From NCBI GenBank assembly GCA_007570785.1, contig ML662442.1:64086285-64150284 (forward strand): DNA of 64,000 nt. The letters run 5' to 3'. Positions 47,621 through 60,567 of the stretch are shown here, one piece after another. How positions within the stretch are numbered: the stretch's first letter is position 1; every line of letters starts with the position of its first letter. The notes under the pieces were generated by a model. The model was not told the DNA's origin. It worked only from the letters and a program-made list of their open reading frames with translations, and ran no database searches. The stretch comes from Antilocapra americana. Its lineage: Eukaryota > Chordata > Mammalia > Artiodactyla > Antilocapridae. A program made the position numbers and the translations under genes.

Positions 47621-48922
47621 TAGTTATAAATACGGTCTTCTTTAAAATATGTGTATGCTGGACTGCTGTCTTTTGTTTAGGCTGCCCAGCATCTAAACTC
47701 TTCCTGCACTGTCATGTCGCATACCTTCTTTCACAGGTTTTGCTTTTTCAGTTCTACATCATCTTGCTTTGGCCCAGACTCTGAGTCTGAAGCTAGCAGC
47801 TTGAGCAAAAAAAGGACTATGCAGAATCCATTCTGGGGATAGGTAATGTCATCACTGTCGAAGACAGGTGGCAGGGTTCTCCCCGTTCGTGTGTGTGTGT
47901 GTGCGCGCGCGTGCATGTGGCTTCAGTAGTGCCAGCTGGGAGAGGTCGTGGTGTCTCTGGACTATAATGGGGGACATCTTGGCTTCCTGGCCTTCCAGCC
48001 TGAAACTTTAGTCCTCCCAGTGTTATTATATAAATTCCTTTCCTGCTTAACTCAGCCAAAACTGTTATCTGTTGGTTTCAGCTAAGAATTAATGTTTTCT
48101 TGGTGTTTTCATGGTCTATTGCTTAACCTTTTTTATTACCATAAAAGAGACGGGAAAATTCACATGGTGGCCATGAGTCACAGTGAATGGTTTTTAGGAC
48201 ATGCCCCACATTTACAAAGTGTGATCAAAACATCAGATGTAGCACTTAACTAGCATTTGGTAGATATTAGACAAAATAACAAAGCAAGATTTTGAAAATG
48301 CAGTGAAATAGTATTTTGAACTATTGAATTTTTATCTGTGTGTTTCTTCTTCCCTAGCTTTTATGCCTAGCCTCCCTCTAAGCAGTGGCACTTTAATGTG
48401 TTCAGAAGAGAGACCACAGCAGAAAAAATAGAGAAAGGACTTTGAAGTTTCAGCAGCTAAGCATAATGGTGTTTTTTCCTGCCCCAGTGCTAGGAAAGAT
48501 TCCCCTGTTTGGATGAAGTAGAGAGTTAGAGGCCAAACTAGAGTGTGAATTCTTGTACCTCCATCATCGTATGAATGAAGCAACAGAAAGTCACACAAGG
48601 CTGAGAGCAGGAGTGACGGGGGCTTTGTGTCTGAGACATGTCCATAGACGCAGCAAGGCCAGACTTGCCTGTGCCCTCGGAGTGGAGGTGAAGCTAGGAT
48701 GACGCTGTGTGCTGGATGGCTGTGCAGTATTCTTATCCATCCCGCCGTGGCCTCGGGGAATTCTGCTTTTTCTTTGTGTTCAAGACTAGCGGAAGGGTGG
48801 AAAGGGTCCTCAGACAGCTCCATTGAGTTTATGAGTTTATGAGCAATAGAGTGAAATCTCATTTACCCAAGAATAGTTACAGAAAATAGCTATATATGGG
48901 AAGGCTCCAGCTTCAAAAACCA

Positions 48923-49137
48923 GGGGACTTCCCTGGTTGTCCAGTGGCTAAGACGCTGTGCTCTCAACACAGAAGGCCTGGCTTCCCTCCCTGGTCAGGG
49001 AACTAGATCCTGCATGCCACAAGCAAGAATTTGCATGATGTAACCAAAGATTCCATGTGCTGCAACAAAGATTGACTATCCTGCATGCTGCAACTAAGAC
49101 CTGGCACAGCTAATAAAGAAATAAAATATTAAAAAAC
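48923..49137 (+). repeat. CHR-type SINE
   Basis: 'ggggacttccctggttgtcc', 'agtggctaagacgctgtgct' and 'gctgcaactaagacctggca', with an A-rich end. Confidence 0.85.
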
Positions 49138-49309
49138 CCAAGCCCGGTACATGTCTCCCCACTCTAAACACTGACACCCGTTTAGCTGTCTTCCCTTTAA
49201 CTAATACAGCCCCACGGAAAGAGAGGAGTTCTTTGAGTCTCCCAAACCTCAATTTCTTCCATGAGGAAGACATGTATTTTCCAGCTGAAATATAGTTGTG
49301 TGAAGAAAG

Positions 49310-49742
49310 TCACTATCATATATACATTTCCCTTGCTTAAAACACTCAAAATTTTTGACCATACTGAGAATACAATTTGAAGGTTTTATTTACCATGCTT
49401 CATAAGGCCCCTGACCACTTCTCTAAACCTATTTCTTATTTCTTCCCCAAGCCTCCCAGCCTGCTCCAGTTACCTACCCTTTTTACTGCTCTTCAACCTA
49501 CTCACCACTCTTCACTCTGAAGGTTGTTCCTTCTGCTGTGAGCGCCTTCATCCCAGAGACACACACGATTCTCTTCCAGATGGTTTCTTGAATGTCTCAC
49601 CTTCAGAACAGGATTTCCAGACCACCTTCTCTGAAATAGCAACCCCTTTTCTTCCACATCACTTTGTATACCCCTATTGCTTTATTTTTCTTTGTAACAT
49701 TTATTGATTCCTGAATCTGCGTGTTTGTTTGTTTGTTTGTGG

Positions 49743-49796
<54 letters not shown>

Positions 49797-49865
49797 GTTC
49801 TTCATGAGGGCAGAGGGTTTGTTTTGTCCATTGTATCCCCAGGACCCAGAACAGTATCTGGTTTT
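49310..49865 (-). repeat. L2 LINE 3' end, antisense, split by microsatellites
   Basis: 'ccctgaccacttctctaaac', 'gcctgctccagttacctacc' and, after the simple repeats, 'catgagggcagagggtttgt' and 'tgtatccccaggacccagaa' give the reversed L2 end. Confidence 0.68.
49721..49794 (+). repeat. Compound microsatellite (GTTT)n-(CT)n-(AC)17
   Basis: gtttgttt units at 49723-49740, ct units at 49743-49760 and seventeen uninterrupted ac units at 49761-49794. Long perfect (AC)n tracts are usually polymorphic. Confidence 0.95.
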
Positions 49866-50087
49866 ATCTTTTATTTTTAAGGACACATTTCCTTGAATTA
49901 TTAGATCATCTTTCATTAAGTTCATGATTTTAGCTGTTAGAAAAATTAGGACCTATTTGACATTGATAAGATTTAGCAGAACTTAAAAAGGACAGTTTCT
50001 CACTGAATATTTGGATTGAATGTGGTCTTCTTTGAGATTAAAAGGTATATTCTATGTCGTATATTCTGCCAGTTTCCATTTTAAAAA

Positions 50088-50360
50088 AATTATTTACTTT
50101 TGGCTGTGCTGGGTCTTCATTACTATGTGCGGGCTTTCTCTAGTTGTGGTGAGTGGGAGCTACTCTAGTTGCAGTGGGCAGGCTTCTCATTGTGATGGTT
50201 TCTTGTTGCAAAGCACAGACTCGAGGCATGCAAGCTCAGAAGTTGTGGCGCACAGGCTTAGTTGCTCTTTGGCATGTGGAATTTTCCCAGACCAGAGATC
50301 AAACCCACATCCCCTGCATTGGCAGGCAGATTCTTAACCACTGGACCAGCAGGGAAGTCC
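50088..50360 (-). repeat. Long CHR-type SINE, antisense
   Basis: 'acttttggctgtgctgggtc', 'ggcatgcaagctcagaagtt', 'cccagaccagagatcaaacc' and the end 'ccagcagggaagtcc'. Confidence 0.82.
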
Positions 50361-50689
50361 TACAGTTTCCATTTTTAAAAAATGGACGTTATTGGTGGGA
50401 TTATTTCTCCTGAAGGGACCCCATGCAAGTTTTTTTTGATCATTGATTTTCAGACCTCTTTTTTTTGGCATATGTTGGAGTTCTTTAAAAAAAAAAAAAA
50501 TGAAATGGTACCTGGGAGCTCAACGTGTAGAACAAGGGAACTTCTCTGACTGAAACCAAAGTGTGTAGGCATGGTGGGAGATGGCAGAATCCCCTGCCTT
50601 CCTCTTCCCCTCAGAGTTGTAGAGGCAGCTTCTGTGCCCTTCCGTGCCCCCTGGGTTCAAGTTGAGGTTTCAGCTAGCTTGAAGCATGA

Positions 50690-50850
50690 CCAGGGTAGAA
50701 GTTAGGGCACCTCGATTTCACTTCCTTCTCTACTGCTCACAAGGAGTGGGACCTTGAGCATAAGTTTCTTATCTTTAAAATTGACTTACGCATTAGCCCT
50801 GATGTTAAGATTAAAAAGACCAAATGAGAAATTGTTTACTGAAGGTCTTT
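50690..50850 (+). repeat. MIR SINE, diverged
   Basis: 'acttccttctctactgctca', 'gggaccttgagcataagttt' and 'cttatctttaaaattgac' follow MIR at low identity. Confidence 0.45.
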
Positions 50851-51164
50851 GAAAGGGATGGATTTTTTCACATCTGATCTCCCCCCTTACTTGTGCACTC
50901 TACAACGATGCTTGTGCACATGTAGCAAACTTATATCGCTCATGTATTGTCAGTTTGTTACATGATTATCTTTAAACTTTTTATTCAAAAGTAATGCATA
51001 TTCATTATGATCATTCATACAATTAAGGAGGTATAAAGAAAGCATTATTATTCTGTCCTACCTCTATTCAATCTCAACTTCCTTCCTAAAGTATTCTATA
51101 CTATTCTGTGCTGATAAAAATATGAATATATAGGATTTATTTTCTTTGTCTTTTTAGATACTTT

Positions 51165-51345
51165 ATTTAAAAATTATTTTGTTGAGGTATAGTTCATTTA
51201 CTGTGTTGTATTAATTTCTACTGTATAGCAGAGTGATTCAGTTATGCATATATATTCTTTTCCACTATGGTTTATCACAGGATACTGAATATAGTTCCCT
51301 GTGCTATACAGTAGATCCTTGTTGTTTCTTCATCTGTCTTTTAAA
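51165..51345 (-). repeat. L1 3'-end fragment, antisense
   Basis: 'ttgaggtatagttcatttac', 'tactgtatagcagagtgatt' and 'gttccctgtgctatacagta'. Confidence 0.82.
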
Positions 51346-51480
51346 TTATGGAATCATGTTTCAGATATAGTAACCATGCAGTGTGCCTTTTTTTTCTTGC
51401 TTAATAGGCTCCACAGATGTCTTTCAGGTTAATATATGTAACTTGAATTCATGCTTTTGATTATAGTAGTTTTTAGTATG

Positions 51481-51706
51481 CATGCATGCGTGCTTAGTCA
51501 CTCAGCTGTGTCTAACTCTTTGTGACCCATGGGACTGTAGCCCACCAGGCTCCTGTGTCCATGGGATTCTCCAGGCAGGAATACTGGAGTGTGGGTTGTC
51601 ATGGCCTCCTCCAGGGGGTCTTCCCAACCCAGGGATCAAACTGGCATCTCCTGCGTCTCCTGTATCTGCAGGGAATTCTTTACCACTCTACCACCTGGGA
51701 GGCCCC
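51481..51706 (-). repeat. Bov-tA SINE, antisense
   Basis: 'gcttagtcactcagctgtgt', 'cccaacccagggatcaaact' and 'accactctaccacctgggag'. Confidence 0.9.
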
Positions 51707-51899
51707 ACAGCATCCATTTCTTTATTGTTGAAGGTTGTTTTCAACAACAGTGTGATAATTCAAACAATGTTAAATATCTTTTGTATAAAATCTTATGTAT
51801 TGGTACTTTTGTTTATTTTTGTATGTTTTCCTATTACTGGAATTGCTGTCAAAATGCTTGTGCAGCTTAAATTTTAGTGGTTACTGCCCAGATTATCTT

Positions 51900-53110
51900 T
51901 CTTTGTGGTTGTGGTAGCTCTCACTGTCCAAGAGCCATTAGTCCTTCAATTCTCGTCTCTACTCCTCCCCTTTTTTTCAGGGAACTCCACTTACACACGT
52001 ATTAGGCCACCTAAGTTGCCTCACGTCTCACTGATGAGCTATTTTTGTTGTTGTTATTTATTTTTTTCCCCTCTGTTTTATTTTGGGTGGTTGTATGTCT
52101 CCCAAGTTCACTGTTTTTATTTTTTATTTTTTTGGCTCTGTAGTATCTCATCTATTTTTCCCAGACCTTGCAGTTTTTGATCTCTAGAAGTTTAATGTGG
52201 GTTTTTTTGATCACTAGCATGTCTCAACTTTTTAAACGTAAACAATACAATTAGAATAACTGCTTTGAAGCCCTTACCTGCTCATTCTGACATCTATGTT
52301 GGTTCTAAGTGGCTTTTGGTTAATTGATTTATTTCTTCTTCGTGGGTCATATTTTCCTGTTTGTTACATGCCTGTTTGTCAGATATCAGGCACTTGTTGA
52401 GTGCTGGATGGTTTTGTCTTCCTTTAATTATACCTGGGCTTTGTGCTGGGACACAACTAAATTACTTTAAAACAGGTTTTTCCTCTCTAGTTTTGCTTCT
52501 AATATTTGTTAGGAGGGCCTAGAACAGTACCAGGCTATAGCTCATTTTTCCTTTCCACTGGGGCAAAATCCTTATTCTTCGTAGTGTCCCATGCATCTTG
52601 AGGCTTTCCAGTCTGGCTGATGGGAACAGACCCAGTTCCTGACCTTGGGTGAGAGCGAGGAGTGTTCTCTCTAATCCTTTCAAATGAGTTTTTCAGCTTC
52701 AGGCAGATTGGTCCCATACCCATGCTGGGCATGTCTCTGTCCACTAGGGGGAGCCTTTGCAGATCTCTGGAGTTTTCTCTCTCCAGCCCTCACTTCTCTG
52801 GCACTCTGTCCCATGAGCTCCAGATGCCTTGGCCTTTCTACTCTTGGCTTTTTTTTTCTGAACCTAGTGTGATGACTGGGCTCCATCTGGGTTTATCTTC
52901 CTTGAACGGGGGCCTAGACACCCAGGGATGTAAGCTGGTCAATCAAAGGGCTCACCTTGTTTTTTTCTCATCTCTAAGGGATCACTCACCTTCATTGCCA
53001 GGTGTACAGTGTCTTACAAACCATGGTTTCATATATTTTGTCCTTTTTTTCCTGGTCGTTTCAGATGGGAGGGTAAATCAGATTCCTGTTATTCTATGTT
53101 GGTTAGAAGT
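51900..53110 (-). repeat. Old L1 (L1M) 3' UTR, antisense
   Basis: 'ttcctgtttgttacatgcct', 'agtgctggatggttttgtct' and 'gggctttgtgctgggacaca' match the reversed L1M 3' UTR pattern. Limits are uncertain. Several opposed open frames here are products of its base composition. Confidence 0.5.
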
Positions 53111-53514
53111 GGAAGTTTTGGATATGAGGAGTTACAGATAAACTAGTTCTTTATATATATATATATGGGCGCTACTGGGATATTGTATGAAATCAGCATC
53201 ATATCAGTCAGTTATTAAATTATTAAATATTTCCTTTCCCAATGGTTGCTTTTGTGTGCTTTACCCAAAGTTTTTTTTTTAATTTATGTTTTTAAATAAT
53301 TGCTTTACAAAGTTGTGTTGATTTCTGCCATATGCCAAACTTTGACATTACTGCACATTTAACCGTATAATGTATTTGGCATCACACATGTTGTAGTTTT
53401 TACTCTCTTAAAAATAATATCTCAAGTCAGTTTATTATCTTCATTGTAGAATGATTTATTTTTTGAGTTGCTATTTTTATGAATAAAGACAGCCACAGTA
53501 ACATTTTTTGTTTA

Positions 53515-54560
<1,046 letters not shown>

Positions 54561-55299
54561 GCCTAGGAAGGTTGTCATGCGAACTAAGGCATCTGCTGAG
54601 CTGCTCTGATGTGCCAGAGTTTTGGAGATGGGCATGCAGATTAGTATTCACTCCTGCTCTCCATGACCCTTTGCTGCAGTTCAGACTGATTTGCAGCTCT
54701 ATAAATGAAGGTCATGCTTATTAGTAAGTAGATCTTTTTTCCTAAATTCGACACAGTTTGTATTTTAATGTCTGTGCTCGGAAAGTCTTTTTGGTCCTGT
54801 AAAACATGTGTTTGGGTGGTTGGCCATCCTGTGGTTATGAGTTTACTACAAATTTTTGTAAAAATCAACTTATCCCCCAGCATCTTGCATGGTTTTTTTT
54901 TCCTATGCTCAAATTAAATAATAACTATACTAGATACCATTCCAGAATATTTAGGTAGAAATAATTTGTGTAAATCATAGATTTTGGAATTAGGAATGAT
55001 AAAAGCTGACAAAACTTGTAGACTGACAGTTTACTCTTTTACTCATTATCTTTCTTATCTTGCTTTCACATGGATTGTCCTCTTCCCAGTGGTTTCAAAT
55101 TTAATCCCAGAATGACAAATCAGTGGTGAAGGTAATACCCACATTTCAAAATGTTTCTGTCTCTATTAACTTTGAAATGGGAGCACCCAAGGACGTTTAT
55201 CAAAGGGATGCTTAAATTAACTCTAGAATTTATATTTCGACATTTCAGACTGCATGCATTTTAAGTGATTTCTTGACAGATGATTTCATGGAATCTGCT

Positions 55300-55425
55300 C
55301 CTTTTACTTTATAGAAAGGGGATCTGAGACTCAGAAGTTAAGTGGCTGAAATGAGATCATGCAGTTCTCAGTTGCAAAGCCCCAACTAGAATCTGTTTTC
55401 CTCTCTCAGCACTAATTCTCTTCTG
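55300..55425 (-). repeat. MIR SINE, antisense
   Basis: 'tctgagactcagaagttaag' and 'tggctgaaatgagatcatgc' resemble the reversed MIR core. Confidence 0.5.
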
Positions 55426-55975
55426 GGTTTTCATTCTGGGTCCACTCATTTACAAGGGTGAGACCATTGATAAAGTCAATAATAGAATGTATTACAAACA
55501 TTCAGTTTACTTAATAAACTGAAATAAAAGGGTCAGGGTAAAGGTAAAGAGGGATGTTGAAGAATTTCTTTTTGCTCATATTAAGAAGTTTGTGTCATTT
55601 CAAGTACTTGTATTTTAAAAGTTATTTTAATTATAAAAGTGTTAGATGAATATATGCTCACTGCAAAAAATCTAACTATATACAGACCTACAGAGTGAAA
55701 GATAGATTTTTTCCCTCATCCCCAATCTCTCACTCCTTCCCTCCCAATATCAATTCTCTCTTTTAGGTACCATTACTAGTATATACTTCTGGCCTTTTCT
55801 TATTCACTGCAAACATATAAAGAAACTCTCCTTCAAATTACCTGATATGGAACTTCCTCTGCTACAGTATGGTATTCTGGTTCCCAAACTAGAGAAATAA
55901 GTTTTCTAACTGAGATTCTGGGAAACATAAGACTTTTTTTTTTGACAATTATATATTTTTCTAACACCAGGAGGC

Positions 55976-56038
55976 ATATATATGTGTGTGTGTATGTGTG
56001 TGTGTGTGTGTGTGTGTATGTATATATATATATATATG
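55976..56038 (+). repeat. Compound (TG)n/(TA)n microsatellite
   Basis: tg units interrupted by ta, then a perfect (at)n tract to 56038. Confidence 0.93.
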
Positions 56039-56110
56039 TTAGTTTTCCATATTTTTAGTTTCATGAAATTCTAATGGAATATATCTCATAAGAGAGTAGT
56101 AAAAGTAGTT

Positions 56111-56232
56111 TGTTTTTTTTTTTGACTGGGCCATACAGCTTGCGGGATCTTAGTTCCCTGACCAGGGATTGAACTCATACCCTCAGCAGTGAAAGAATGG
56201 AGTCTTAAGAATTGAACTGCCAGGGAATTCCC
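56111..56232 (-). repeat. CHR-type SINE, antisense
   Basis: A T run, 'gggccatacagcttgcggga', 'ccctgaccagggattgaact' and the end 'ctgccagggaattccc'. Confidence 0.87.
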
Positions 56233-57025
56233 TTAAAGTAGTTTTGTGTATTTTCAAGCTATTTTGATTATCACTATGTTTTCAAAATGGTAGTTTTTTA
56301 AATCAAATGAATGAAGCCTCAGAGAAGCTTCTTTAAATTAGTTTGTCTCTGAAATAGCTAAAATTCAACTTATTTGTATCATTTCTTCAGAGTATATTTG
56401 TTTCACATGGTTAGACTCTATTTGTTTAGGTCAATGCTTTTTATAGTGCTTTATTTTGGGTTTATTTTTCACACTGAGTGACCTTGTATTGGTATTTCTG
56501 TGATTTGAACATTGTAGAAAATGGTTTGTTAGAACTGTGTGCTAACACTTGGTGGCAGAAGAAGACTAGTTTCAAATCAGATATGCATCTTAAGGCAGAT
56601 CCAGATTCTTCAATAAATAAATGCAATCTTTTCATGAATAGAACAGTTGTTTTTTTTTTTTTTCCCTCCCAATGTAGTATTTATTTTTCAATTCCTCTTT
56701 CACCACTCATAAAACTAGAACAGTTGTTTTTAATCAAAAATTATTTTCTGTACTTCTGAGATATTTTTCCGGAGTTATAACTCTTTCAAATTACTAATGT
56801 AGAACTTAAACTATTAAAGTTATAGGTTATCAGTTGACTCTTATAGCAATTTTTCACAAAGTCAGACAATGAGAGAACCTTAGAATGAAAGAAATGATCT
56901 TCTTTGAAATTGTTTGCTCCCTTTTTCACTTGGACTGGTTTGTTTTGAGTGCAGAGTTTGATATGCACGTAGCTAAGGACAGAGGGGTAGTTATTGGACC
57001 CTGTGATGATGAGGTTGGGGGAAGC

Positions 57026-57165
57026 AGGGAAGATCCCCTGGAGAAGGGCATGGCAATCCATTCCAGTATTCTTGCCTGGGAGATCCCGTGGACAGAGGAG
57101 CCTGGTGGGCTACAATCCATCAGGTCACAAAAGTTGCACATGACTCTGCATGCATGCAGCAAAAG
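57026..57165 (+). repeat. Bov-A SINE, headless
   Basis: 'gggaagatcccctggagaag' to 'catgactctgcatgcatgc'. It lies just upstream of the BovB. Confidence 0.85.
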
Positions 57166-57289
57166 AGGGCCTGCCAGGTTGCTCTGCCGCTGTCTTCTTT
57201 TCTGAAAGAAGACACTTTAGATACCCTTGGTAAGAGCAGACTTTTATTATTGCAGAGAAGAACTGGTCTTAGAAATATCCTTGGTATAA

Positions 57290-57301
57290 GTTAAAGCAAG
57301 T
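57290..57301 (+). repeat. Left target-site duplication of the BovB
   Basis: gttaaagcaagt, compared with gttaaagcaggt at 60556-60567: 11 of 12 bases identical. Confidence 0.75.
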
Positions 57302-60300
57302 CTGATTCACAAGATGGCAGAGTAGAAGGACGTGCGCTTGTCTTCTCCTGTGAGCACTCTTAACATTGCAACTAACTGTTGAACATCCATCAGCAGGAGA
57401 ATGACCGATCACTTGGATCATAGCCTTGTCTGACTCAATAAAACTATGAGCCATGCCATGTGTAGCCACCCAAGCTGGACAGGTCATGGTGGAAGGTACT
57501 GACAAAATGTGGTCCACTGGAGAAGGGAATGGCAAACCACTTTAGTATTCTTGCCTTGAGAACCCCGTGAACGGTATGAAAAGGCAAAATAGATATGACA
57601 TTGAAAGATAAACTCCAGGTCAGTATGGCCAGTATGCTACTGGAAAAGAATGGAGAAATAGTTTCAGAAAGAATGAAGAGGCTGAGGCAAAGCGGAAATA
57701 GCGCTCAGTTGTGGATGTGACTGGTGATGGAGGTAAAGTCCGATGCTGTGAAGAGCAATACTGCATAGGAGCCTGGAATGTTAAGTCCTTGAATCAAGGT
57801 AAATTGGAAGTGGTCAAACAGGAGATGGCAAAAGTGAACACTGACATTTTAGGAATCAGTGAACTAAAATGGACTGGAATAGGTGAATTTAATTCAGATG
57901 ACCACTATATCTACTCCTGTGGGCAAGAATCTCTTCAAAGGAATGGAATAGCCCTCATAGTCAACAAAAGAGTCCAGAATGCAGTACTTGGATGCAATCT
58001 CAAAAATGACAGAATGATCTCTGTTTGCTTCCAAGGCAAACCATTCAATATCACGGTAGTCCAAGTCTATGCCTCAACCACTAATGTTGAAGAAGCTGAA
58101 CTTGAATGGTTCTATGATGACCTACAAGACATTCTAGAACTAACACCAAAAAAAGATGTCCTTTTCATCATAGGGGACTGGGATGCAAAATTAGGAAGTC
58201 AAGAGATACCTGGAGTAACAGGCAAATTTGGCCTTGGAGTACAAAATGAAGCAGGGCAAAAGCTAACAGAGTTTGGCTAAAAGAACGCACTGGTCATACT
58301 AAACACCCTCTTCCAACAACACAAGAGAAGACTCTACACGTGGACATCACCAGATGGTCAATACTGAAATCAGATTGATTATGTTCTTTGCAGCCAAAGA
58401 TGGAGAAACTCTATACAGTCAGCAAAAAAAGACTGGGAGCTGACTGTGGCTCAGGTCATGAACTCCTTAGTGCCAAATTCAGATTTAAGTTGAAGAAAGT
58501 GGGGAAAACCAATGGACCATTCAGGTATGACCTAAATCACATCCCTTATGATTATACAGTGGAAGTGAGCAATAGCTTTAAGGGACTTCAGAGTGCCTGA
58601 AGAACTATGGACAGAAGTTTGTAATATTGTACAGGAGGCAGTGATCAAAACCATCCCCAAAAAGAAAAAATGAAAAAAGGCAAAATGGTTGTCTGAGGAG
58701 GCCTTACAAATAGCTGAAAAAAGAATAGAAGTAAAAGGCAAAGGAGAAAAAAGGAAAGGTAAATCCATCTGAATGCAGAGTTCCAAAGAATAGCAAGGAG
58801 AGATAACAAAGCCTTTCTCAGTGATCAATGCAAAGAAACAGGAAAAGAATAAAATGGGAAAGACTAGAGATCTCTTCAAGAAAATTAGAGATACCAAGGG
58901 ATTATTTCATGCAATGATGGGCTCAATAAAGGACAGAAATGGTATGGACCTAACAGAAGCAGAAGATATTACGAAGAGGTGGCAAGAATACACAGAAGAA
59001 CTGTACAAAAACAATCTTCACGACTCAGATCATGATGGTTTGATCACTCACCTAGAGCCAGACATTCTGGAATGCAAATTCAAGTGGGCTTTAGGAAGCA
59101 TCACTATGAACAAAACTATTGGAGATGATGGAATTCCAGCTGAGCTCTTTGAAGTCCTAAAAGATGATGCTGTGAAAATGCTGCACTCAATAGGCCAGCA
59201 AATTTGGAAAACTCAGCAGTGGCCAAAGGACTGGAAACGGTCAGTTTTCATTTCAATCCCAAAGAAAAGCAATGCCAGAAATGTTCAAACTACTTCATAA
59301 TTGCATTTATTTCACACGCTGGCAAAGTAATGCTCAAAATTCTTCAAGCCAGGCTTCAACAGTATGTGAACCGTGAACTTTTGGAAGTTCAAGGTGGATT
59401 TAGAAAAGGCAGAGGAATTAGAGATCAAATCAACAGCATCTATTGGATCATAGTAAAAGCAAGAGAGTTCCAGAAAACATCTAATTCTGCTTTATTGACT
59501 ACGTTAAAGCCTTTGACTATGTGGATTGCAGCAAACTGGAAATTCTTCACAGTTTCACACAAAGAGATGGGAATACCAGACCACCTTACCTGCCTCCTGA
59601 GTAATCTGTATGCAGATTAAGAAGCAACAGTTAGAACTGGACATGGAACAACAGACTGGTCCAAATTGGGAAAGGAGTATGCCAAGGCTATATATTGGCA
59701 CCTTGCTTATTTAACTTAAATGCAGAGTTCATGATGTGAAATGCTGGACTGGATGAAGTACAAGCTGGAATTAAGGTTTCCAGGAGAAATATCAATGACC
59801 TCAGATATGTAGATGATACCACCCTTACGTAAGAAAGCCAAGAGGAACTGAAGAGCCTCTTGATGAAAGTGAAAGAGAGTGAAAAAGTTGGCTTAAAGCT
59901 CAACATTCATAAAAGAAGGATCATAGCATCCAGTCCCATCCCTTCATGACAAATAGATGGGCAACAATGGAAACAGTGGGAGACTTTATTTTCTTAGGCT
60001 CCAGAATCACTGCAGATATTGACTGCAACTATGAAATTAAAAGACCCTTACTCCTTGGAAGAAAAGCTATGACCAACTTAGACAGCATATTAAAAAGCAG
60101 AGACATTACTTTACCAACAAAGGCCCATCTAGTCTAAGCTATGGTTTTTCTAGTAGTCCTGTATGGATGTGAGATTTGGATCATAAAGAAAGCTGAGTGT
60201 TGAAGAAATGATACTTTTGGACTGTGGTGTTGGAGAGGACTCTTGAGAGTCCCTTGGACTGCAAGGAAATCCAACCAGTCCATCCTAAAGGAAATCAGTC

Positions 60301-60555
60301 CTGAATATTCATTAGAAGAATTGATACTGATGCTGAGCTCTGATACTTTAGTCACCTGAAGCAAGTACTGACTCATTAGAAAAGACCCTGATGTGAGAAA
60401 GATTGAAGGCAGGAGGAGAAAGATGAGATGGTTGGATGGACATGAGTTTGAGTAAGCCCTGGGAGTGGGTGATGGACAGGAAAGCCTGGCTTGCTACAGT
60501 CCTTGGGGTTGCAAAGAGTTGGACAAACTGAGCAACTGAACTGAACTGAACTGAT
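57302..60555 (+). mobile_element. Nearly full-length BovB LINE (RTE clade), inactivated
   Basis: About 3.25 kb in the same orientation as AKAP7, close to the usual BovB length. A 5' untranslated part (to about 57710) is followed by an apurinic-type endonuclease region (57711-58280: GAWNVKSLN, SELKWTG, VQVYAST, IGDWDAKLG) that ends at a stop. A degraded linker leads to the reverse transcriptase (58821-59300: NKTIGDDGIPAELFEVLK, WPKDWKRSVFISIPKK), a frame break, then VQGGFRKGRGIRDQI, the catalytic box as YVDD near 59809-59820 and a stop soon after. The C-terminal region reads VETVGDFIFLGSRITAD and LWCWRGLLRVPW with more stops. The 3' end is a short repeat of the type ctgaactgaa. Several stops and shifts make it non-autonomous. 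Confidence 0.95.
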
Positions 60556-60567
60556 GTTAAAGCAGGT
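60556..60567 (+). repeat. Right target-site duplication of the BovB
   Basis: gttaaagcaggt directly after the BovB 3' end. Confidence 0.75.

Noticed and set aside
48332..48862. 176-codon minus-strand open frame
   Set aside because: No domain, signal peptide or family resemblance was recognised, and there is no flanking splice or promoter context. Treated as chance.
52662..53141. 159-codon + strand frame with overlapping opposed frames
   Set aside because: It lies in an old antisense L1 3' UTR. Overlapping frames in several phases point to base composition.
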